From Limnomonas spitsbergensis (Eukaryota > Chlorophyta > Chlorophyceae > Chlamydomonadales): DNA of 64,000 nucleotides. Both the position numbers and the translations under genes were made by a program. A model generated the notes under the pieces. It was not told the origin of the DNA. It searched no databases and saw only the letters and a program-made list of their open reading frames with translations. The stretch spans positions 7,872,501 through 7,936,500 of the forward strand of contig JAYJMM010000041.1 in assembly GCA_037349105.1 (NCBI GenBank), written 5' to 3'. This document shows positions 57,550 through 64,000 of the stretch, in pieces (the stretch's first letter is position 1; each line of letters starts with the position of its first letter).

Positions 57550-58945
57550 CTCGAGCCTGGAGATGATGCGCCGTAGCTCTGTCCAACTGCCATAGCTAAA
57601 ACGCTAGACCTACATATATGGTGTTGGGCAGGGGCAGATGCGTCGATGATGTTAGCCTGCCCTTGGTTCTGTCCTGTATGTACTGCTGTCACCTCCCATG
57701 TAGGCTGTGTGAGTGCATAATGTTCAGGATCTGTGTTTAGGGTGAGAGATGTATTAGGTACATTTTCCTTCGTTGCATCTGTTTGGTGAAAGGTTTTGGT
57801 GGCCCAAGACGAGGACATGTGGGGAGTCAGTCGGACACCAGTAGCTATCAGGATGTGTCATCTGTGCCCTATCTGGAATAACAGGCTGTACAATTGGCTG
57901 CCTATTTTTGTTGACGGTGTTAAGTTTCAGTCCCAGTAAGTAGCCTGGAGGTGTGGAGGGCGTTTTGAGCTGTGGAGGGCGTTTTGAGCTGTGCTGTGAT
58001 GATGACATCTGCAGAATTGATTGATTTCGCTTGGTCTGCAGAAGCTAGTAGATCGCTAGCCTTCAGATCACGTAGGCATGGCATAGGTGCATACCGGACA
58101 AGCTTGGCGTGGCTTGCCTGGTTCATTGGCTGTTGAAATTTAGGAAGGATTCCCTCTAGATTAGTAGTGAAGTCTGTTCCGAGTTGTTTGCACTTTGTAA
58201 TCCAATGCCGTCTCGATTGGCAATTTTAGCTCGCAAATCAAGCCATGCCTGGGTGCGACCTGGTTTAACTAGATGAGATTGTGCTACACCTGTGCTTGGC
58301 AAATCATACATGCACAATCAACTGCTGTCTTTAGTCGCTGGTGTTAGGAAAGCTGGCTTCCGGCCTCATACCAAGCTTAGCTTAACCATGCATGTCTGAA
58401 CTTTTTGATTCTTTCCAAGTTTCCAGCTTAGGACTCTCTTGACTATACCTGGCATGCAGGGTTGCCCGGTACAGGCAAGGGGTACAGGCAATTGGATTGG
58501 ACTGGTAAAAAAATGGTTGATAAGGTGTTTTCGATATGAGATTTGGGCCAACTGGCTGCCGTACTGGGGATCCCTGCCGGCATGAATGATGGCCTGGAAG
58601 ATGAGGATGGCATGATGGAAATAATGTTATTATATTTAGCCATCTCCCACACCAAACGGCGCATTCAAGGTGTGGGGGCCTGCTGATCACTAACGGTAAA
58701 AGCATTAACAGGTGTATTTGCCTATCAGGACTGATGGCCATAATGGTTGCATGAATGGCCGGACCAGCTTTCAAAAGCTGCACATGAGTAAGGCAGCAGC
58801 TAAACCAATGGACTTCTGGCCATCAGCTGCACTCAGATAGTGACTGACACAATGGACTGACACCAGCTGCCATGAGTTGCACTTCCCCTCCGTTTTATTC
58901 TGAACCCTGACGTTTGTTTCGTTCTTTCCTCCCAACCCTAGTTAG

Positions 58946-59005
58946 GCATCCACGCGGCTGATTCTTTTTGAGCAGGGGGGTCACGTCATTGACATTGGTG
59001 AGGGC
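58946..59005 (+). repeat. Dispersed ~50-bp repeat, copy 4
   Basis: CACGCGGCTGATTCTTTTTG followed by AGCAGGGGGGTCACGTCATT matches the copies at 18966, 19333 and 43078. Confidence 0.6.
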
Positions 59006-60164
59006 AGCAGCTGGACATACCCAGCAATCTGGCCCAGTCACACTTTTAAAGTAACACACAGCACACTCAAGTCTTCCTATCAAAAGTTCGAATCCGTGCA
59101 GCTCCGATGTTCTTAACCTTGCAACTTGAAGTAGACTCTGCCAAAACATCGTGACGAGGATTTTGTGGACAAGGAAGCTGTCAAGGATGCAGGCGTGCAA
59201 TGCATGGGGGGTTGGGATGGGAGGGTGGCAGGCTGCACACAGAAAGTGCCCTCCCTCCCTCCGTCTCTGCATACACCTGAGAACTGTGTTATGTCCAAAA
59301 TTCCTTTCTTCCACAGAGAGCTTTTCTGGTAGGTTTTAAGAGCTGGTAGGTCCATGGATTTCTGCGAAGTTCTAGGGCTTAGATTTGGCCATTCAGGAAA
59401 CTGGGATCACCATCACTTTCTAAATCCCTCACGAATCTGATGACATCTTCAGCATCAACTCACACAGCCGTTTCAGCACGAGTACCGTAGGTACTAGCCT
59501 GCCCAGGCCGGAACACATTTATTGAATACAATATAATTTTCCAGTGGATTCAGAGCTTCTACCTGTCCATGCAAGCAAAGTGGCCTCTGGCCCTGAAAGC
59601 GAAAACACTTCACACCTCACATGAAGGAAAAAGGTCGAGAAAAGACAAAGAGACCCCACACCATTCAGGCCATAACAGGCCACTTACACACTGCAACCGT
59701 ACAAACCGGGATGTTTAATCGCACATGACTGTCAAACCAAGGGCACAGCCTAAGAAAAACACGGCAAAGGCAGAGAAAAACTAATTGCCGCAACTACCAA
59801 AATCAGCGGTGCCCTACAGACGGAGGACCTCAGTGGGGTTGTTTGTGGTTTTACAGCAGTGGATGAATTGTTCACACACACCAATTCACACACCGCACAA
59901 GATGAATTGTTCAAAAATAATTGCGAACGGCACTTTAACGGTAAGAGCATCACGTAATACAGGTGTCATAAGCATTCGTCGGTCTCAATGCAGATTGACC
60001 AACTCATTACAACAATCAGCTTAAATCGTAACAACCTGCATGTGAAATGGTGTGGACAAGGAAACCTGCGTTAAATGGTGCAAGCAAGGAGACAGTAGAT
60101 ATCGGCCCACAGTGCAAAAGTATGGTCCCCCCCGACTCCCCCCCTGTCATCCTCCTGCCCCAGG

Positions 60165-60262
60165 GACAATTGCCCCAAAGAGGCAATGAACCCCAAAGGG
60201 GCGATTAACCCCAAAGAGGCAATGAACCCCAAAGAGGCAATGAACCCCAAAGGGACGATTAA
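60165..60262. repeat. 18-bp tandem repeat
   Basis: Five units alternate AAAGAGGCAATGAACCCC with AAAGGGGCGATTAACCCC. Confidence 0.9.
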
Positions 60263-60804
60263 CCTTGCATACTGCACACTTCCTTCCCCCCTAAAATCTG
60301 GCACTCCTGCAGCCAATGGTTTTCTTGTTCCTAGTGTGCAGTTGAGGTGGCCATGCGCAATCGAGTCGAATGGCAAGCCCATGCATGGCATGCCCCATTA
60401 GAGGTGCTTAATGTGCAATCGCATATATACCCCTGCATTGCTCCCGCCTCCGGGTACGGGCCGGGCAAGGCAACAAGGGAGTCCACCCACCCAGGGCCTC
60501 CCCTGGTCCATCCATACCACAGCTACCCAACCACCCTCGTCAGACCACTCTCAAGACCCCACAATTTAATAACCCCTCTCACGTAGCAGGGTGGCATGGC
60601 TGCACCATGGACCTGGCTCTGCATGGTGCCTGGCATTGAGCTTGCTCATCCCCTACCAGCCCCACGCGGCCAAGCGTTCAGCATGGCCCAACACCGGTAT
60701 GTACCGGTCTATAAAACCTCTCATTGGACCCCAGCTCTAGAGCTCATCTCATAGGCGCTGTGTCCTCACAGCCCCCGGCATCTGAGCATCCCTCAAGCAC
60801 GAGC

Positions 60805-60889
60805 TTACACCACCACGTCCACGGGCTTGACTTTGTTATCCGAGAGCCCCAAATCGGCATCGTGGTTTTCCACCACTGCTAGGAGCTGC
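60805..60889 (-). CDS. Candidate terminal exon, unknown protein
   Basis: After a CTGCAGCAG acceptor the minus strand reads LLAVVENHDADLGLSDNKVK then PVDVVV and a TAA stop. The composition looks protein-like and unlike the surrounding repeats. No preceding exon could be joined with confidence, so this may be chance. Confidence 0.3.
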
Positions 60890-60941
60890 TGCAGTGGGTT
60901 GCATGCAGGCGAGGGGGAGGGGGACAAAATCACCAGAGGGA

Positions 60942-61240
60942 TCTTGACAGCATGACGCAATGAAGAAACAGTCTAGCAAGGGGGATGAAATCACTGAAGC
61001 CATGGGCTGACTGGGCATGCCCATGATTAAATCAAAGCATGCCCATGCTTTGGGTGGGTATGCCCACACTTGAGGGAGCTTGACAGCATGACGCAATTAA
61101 GGAACAAGCTAGCAAGGGGGACAAAATCACTGAAGCCATGGGCTGACTGGGCATGCCCATGAATAAATCAAGGCATGCCTTTGTTCTGGGCGGGCATGCC
61201 CACACTTCAGGGAGCTTGACAGCATGATGCAAGTAAGCAT
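60942..61240. repeat. 136-bp direct repeat, two full copies plus a partial third
   Basis: GAGCTTGACAGCATGA(C/T)GCAA recurs at about 60944, 61079 and 61215. Between them AAATCACTGAAGCCATGGGC followed by TGACTGGGCATGCCCATGA is almost identical in both full copies. Confidence 0.9.
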
Positions 61241-61639
61241 CAGGCTAAGAAGGCATTCGCAAACATGTTTAAGCATACAAGATGAGGCTACCCTGCCGCA
61301 CGACTGCGCACTGCAAAGCGTGGGTTCAGTCGTGGATATGGCAAACATAGCCCTCACATGCTGTTGAAAGGGTTTCAGCAGCGTTTACACATGTGGCACA
61401 CATGTCCATGTGTTAACCTGTACAAGTAAACAACAATGTTTACAGGCAGCAACTACACTGTACAAGCAATAGCTACATTGTACAAGCAGCAGCTACGCTG
61501 TGAGCTATCACATCATGCAACTGGTTTAAGCAGACAGGCTGACATGGCATCCGTTACTGGACACCTCGTCGGGCGTGGGATGTGTCTGCAACCCCGTATC
61601 CCTCAACGAGGAATGAAGCTGCATGCGAGTTGCTCATTT

Positions 61640-61815
61640 TTTAGCTACCAGTCCAGTAGTCCATCTCGGCAGGACGAAGGCCCGATTGATACAAAACCAG
61701 GACCGGCCTACGACTGGTGCCCAAAACAGTTTGGCTGGCCACGGCTGGGGTCTCTGGCCAGAGGCCAGAGTGTAGCTCACATGAAGCTGAGTCACGAGCA
61801 AAGAAACAGTGCACC
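61640..61815 (+). mobile_element. SINE-like dispersed element, copy 10
   Basis: TAGCTACCAGTCCAGTAGTC, CCAGGACCGGCCTACGACTG and GGCCAGAGTGTAGCTCACAT match the variant subfamily of the copies at 40470 and 63536. Confidence 0.7.
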
Positions 61816-61982
61816 ACGCCTCCTCAGGTCATACTGCTCATACCTGAAAAAACCCATGTGTCGTCCCCTCCCATTCCGTCCCGTCTGGGGAAGTCACAGG
61901 CGTGGCATGCCTGTCGCAGAAGGATAGCCGCTGCCTGACACATATGCCTTCTTAGCCTTTCTGCTGCTGGGCTTTGCTGAGC

Positions 61983-62272
61983 TCATGTGCGCAGGAAACC
62001 GCCCATGTGTCGTGAGGGACTGGGGGCAGCCTTCAGCGCACGATCAGACGAGCCCATGAACTTATCATCTTGGGGATTGTGTACCGGAGAGTCTATGAAG
62101 CATGTAACATGGGGCTGATCCCGCCCCCCGGCCTGCATTGAAGGCTGCCATCCAATAAATCACGTGTCACTGTGGCTTAGCCGCTCTATCCCCGCGACCT
62201 TCAGAGCGCAACCTAAAGGCTGGACGAGGCGCTCCCTACACGACTCCAGGCAGCAGCAGCATAAGAACTCAT
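61983..62272 (-). CDS. Candidate two-exon gene for a 60-residue protein
   Basis: Exon 1 (62240-62272) reads MSSYAAAAWSR and ends at a GTAGGG donor. Exon 2 (61983-62132) follows an ATGCAG acceptor in phase 0 and reads through PQDDKFMGSSDRALKAAPSP to a TGA stop. The intron is 107 bp. The gene would diverge from the SDR gene, whose ATG is 205 bases away. I recognise no family. Other frames nearby (MSSAKPSSRKAKKAYVSGSG at about 61985) also look open, so the true structure may differ. Confidence 0.3.
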
Positions 62273-62477
62273 GTGAACGAAGAAGATAAAGATCACTTAC
62301 AAACTCGATTCGCCCAACCGACTCCAAGGCTGAGTTGTCACAGTATCAAGCTGAGTTGGCGAGCGCGACGCTGTACAAGCGCGATTCTTGTGACACGAGG
62401 GAAACTCGGGTGTGTTAACAGGGGGTTCCCAAATCACGACCTCTCTTCTGTTTCAAGCCGTCATAAACCACTGTCCG

Positions 62478-63854
62478 ATGGAACCCTTCGTGCCAAGCAT
62501 CATCGTGGTATCAGGGGCATCCAGAGGCTACGGGCTGGCATGTGCCACAGAACTGTCTAAGCAGTTCCCCTCTGCCAAGCTGCACCTCATGGCATCGTCC
62601 GTCGATCGACTAGCAGCGACAATGCGTGTGGTGTCAGGACACGTCGGGGGCGTCAAGTGCCACGGTGTCGACCTTATCAAGCTTGCCGCCGGTGACATGG
62701 CAGGAACGGCCGATTTAACTACCTGTCTGTCCCAGTCAACCATAGGTCAGAAAGTACTTTTCGTGCATAGCGCGGCCGTCCTGGGGCCGACAGGGGCCAT
62801 TGAAAAGCTGGGTCTGGAAGATGTAGCAGCTTCCTCACAGGCAGTGCAGGTACTGAGGCACACATCACTCCATCAGCATACAAGCACATGGCTGTGGCGT
62901 TTATACATCATGCCATACTTCTGTAATTGTGCCCATCGGGATACTTATCTGAGTGATGTACCTCTGCTCAGCCTCTCAGGCATTCCTCCCCTGTCACCTC
63001 CAGGTTAAGCCGGATTGTGCTACCATGCCCTTCCTCCCCTTTCAACTCCTTTGCCCTTAAGGCTCTCCTCCCCTGTCCACTCCTTTGCCCTTCAGGTGAA
63101 TGTCGCGGGGTCCCTGGCGCTGGCGGTCTTGGTAGCCAGCAGCCTGCCCAATGGTCTGCAGGTGAGCTTACGTCTTGTAGGCTTAGATGGCCAGCTACAC
63201 AAAGCCAAGTGATGTGGCATGCATGCCACACATGTGAGCGACCAGTGCATGGCATGGTCGGAAAACTATACAGAGTGGGGGGGGGAAAGCAGCGTTTGCT
63301 TACAACTCTGACAGGGTAGCCTTGGATTTCCAATCCCACTTTTCCTCCTTGGTTGCTGCTTCAGCCCTGGACACTGCACCTCCCCAGGCAGCCATGCATG
63401 CCTTCCGTCAAAAGCAGTTCACATCTGCTCGTCCCCCGGGCTCCTTGGATCATGTCTCATATCTGCATGGCTGTTTTGAGGATGGAATCAGATATTGTCA
63501 CCAGTCAGGCACATGCTGCCTCAGCCAGTCTTCCTTTTATCGGCTACCAGTCCACCTTGGGTAGGCCACCGACAGCCAGATTGGGACCAAACCTGGTGGC
63601 CAAAGCAGCATGGCCACAAAATGGGGCTGCCAGCCAGAGGCCAGAGTGTAGCTGACATTTAGCTGAGTCACACAAAAAGAAAACCTGGCCTTGGCCATCC
63701 TCACCTCCCCCAGGATCTGCACTGTGTGAACGTCAGCAGCAAAGCAGCCGTCATCCCCGGGATGTTTGACTTGTTCGACGTCATGGCTGTGACCAAGTCA
63801 GCGGCCCACTTCATGTTCGCCTCGATGGCCACCCGAGGCGCCCGCGTGCTGCAG
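62478..63854 (+). CDS. Sepiapterin-reductase-like SDR (3' end beyond window)
   Basis: Short-chain dehydrogenase/reductase of the sepiapterin reductase branch, which reduces pterin or related carbonyls with NADP(H). Exons 62478-62849, 63096-63161 and 63714-63854 are all phase 0; 193 residues are present and the gene runs off the right edge. The Rossmann glycine motif GASRGYG is at residues 13-19, HSAAVLG (the NNAG-equivalent) at 97-103, and VNVAGSLALA at 125. The strand with the catalytic Ser region, NVSSKAAV, starts at 152. The catalytic Tyr of YxxxK is absent: the aligned stretch reads M-A-V-T-K (Met170, Lys174), so activity is doubtful. Start is the ATG shortly before the first beta strand, the usual distance for the family. 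Confidence 0.8.
62981..63063 (+). pseudogene. Two decayed copies of the acceptor edge of SDR exon 2
   Basis: The live acceptor reads CTCCTCCCCTGTCCACTCCT followed by TTGCCCTTCAG|GTGAAT. Similar stretches lie at 62981 (CATTCCTCCCCTGTCACCTC CAGGT) and 63028 (CTTCCTCCCCTTTCAACTCC TTTGCCCTTAAGG), the latter with AG|G changed to AAGG. Confidence 0.75.
63536..63690 (+). mobile_element. SINE-like dispersed element, copy 11
   Basis: CGGCTACCAGTCCACCTTGG, GATTGGGACCAAACCTGGTG, GCCAGAGTGTAGCTGACATT and TAGCTGAGTCACACAAAAAG are shared with copies 1, 5 and 10. It ends about 24 bases before the acceptor of SDR exon 3. Confidence 0.75.
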
Positions 63855-64000
63855 GTGAGTGCATGGGAACGAGGAACGTTTCGATATACATGAGATTCTA
63901 GCTTTTGATGTGAAAACAAGATAATTTCCTCTCATTGATGCCCTTAATTAGGGTCGAGGGTTTAAACCTGAACCTCAAACCCCACTCTCAAACCCTGAAC

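Larger units (their letters stand above)
57550..60804. other. Intergenic region downstream of the CCCH gene
   Basis: No convincing gene is seen on either strand. It holds the CCCH 3' flank, one copy of the dispersed ~50-bp repeat (58946-59005) and the 18-bp repeat at 60165-60262. Confidence 0.6.

Overview
This window reads as nuclear DNA of a eukaryote. Its genes are split by GT-AG introns (and apparently two GC-AG introns) whose reading phases close exactly at the junctions I checked. Plant-type CCCTAAA telomere-like motifs, a ligase with a transit-peptide-like N-terminus, and the mix of LamG, B56, CCCH and ankyrin genes suggest a green alga. A prasinophyte or other chlorophyte (something like Cymbomonas) is my best guess, but the sequence alone does not prove it. 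Introns and intergenic DNA are crowded with minisatellites and short dispersed repeats.

Layout: (1) 1-17,979, minus strand: a large secreted LamG protein with signal peptide, Ser-rich linker, Cys-rich motif, two LamG units and a fibronectin-II-like segment, running off the left edge. (2) 17,980-20,651: intergenic, no firm gene. (3) 20,652-43,716, plus: a complete 11-exon gene for an NAD+-dependent (bacterial-type) DNA ligase LigA, with an N-terminal extension that looks like an organelle transit peptide. Its seventh intron is 13 kb and carries about 136 copies of a 78-bp minisatellite. (4) 45,238-48,057, plus: a complete PP2A B56 regulatory subunit. (5) about 49,237-51,481, plus: a proline-rich, EGF-like single-pass membrane protein, 5' end unresolved. 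(6) 52,577-53,754, minus: a complete small ankyrin protein, divergent from (7) 54,252-57,549, plus: a protein with four CCCH zinc fingers and a Gln/His-rich tail. (8) 57,550-62,477: mostly repeats, with a candidate terminal exon and a candidate 60-aa gene on the minus strand. (9) 62,478 to beyond 63,854, plus: a sepiapterin-reductase-like SDR, cut by the right edge.

The genes do not form a pathway. The clearest common theme is genomic. In five of the six main genes, and perhaps at the 3' end of the sixth, an exon edge with its splice site has been copied in tandem into the neighbouring intron or flank and has then decayed. A SINE-like family, a TA-flanked MITE-like family (one copy with an internal empty-site paralogue) and several minisatellites account for much of the rest.
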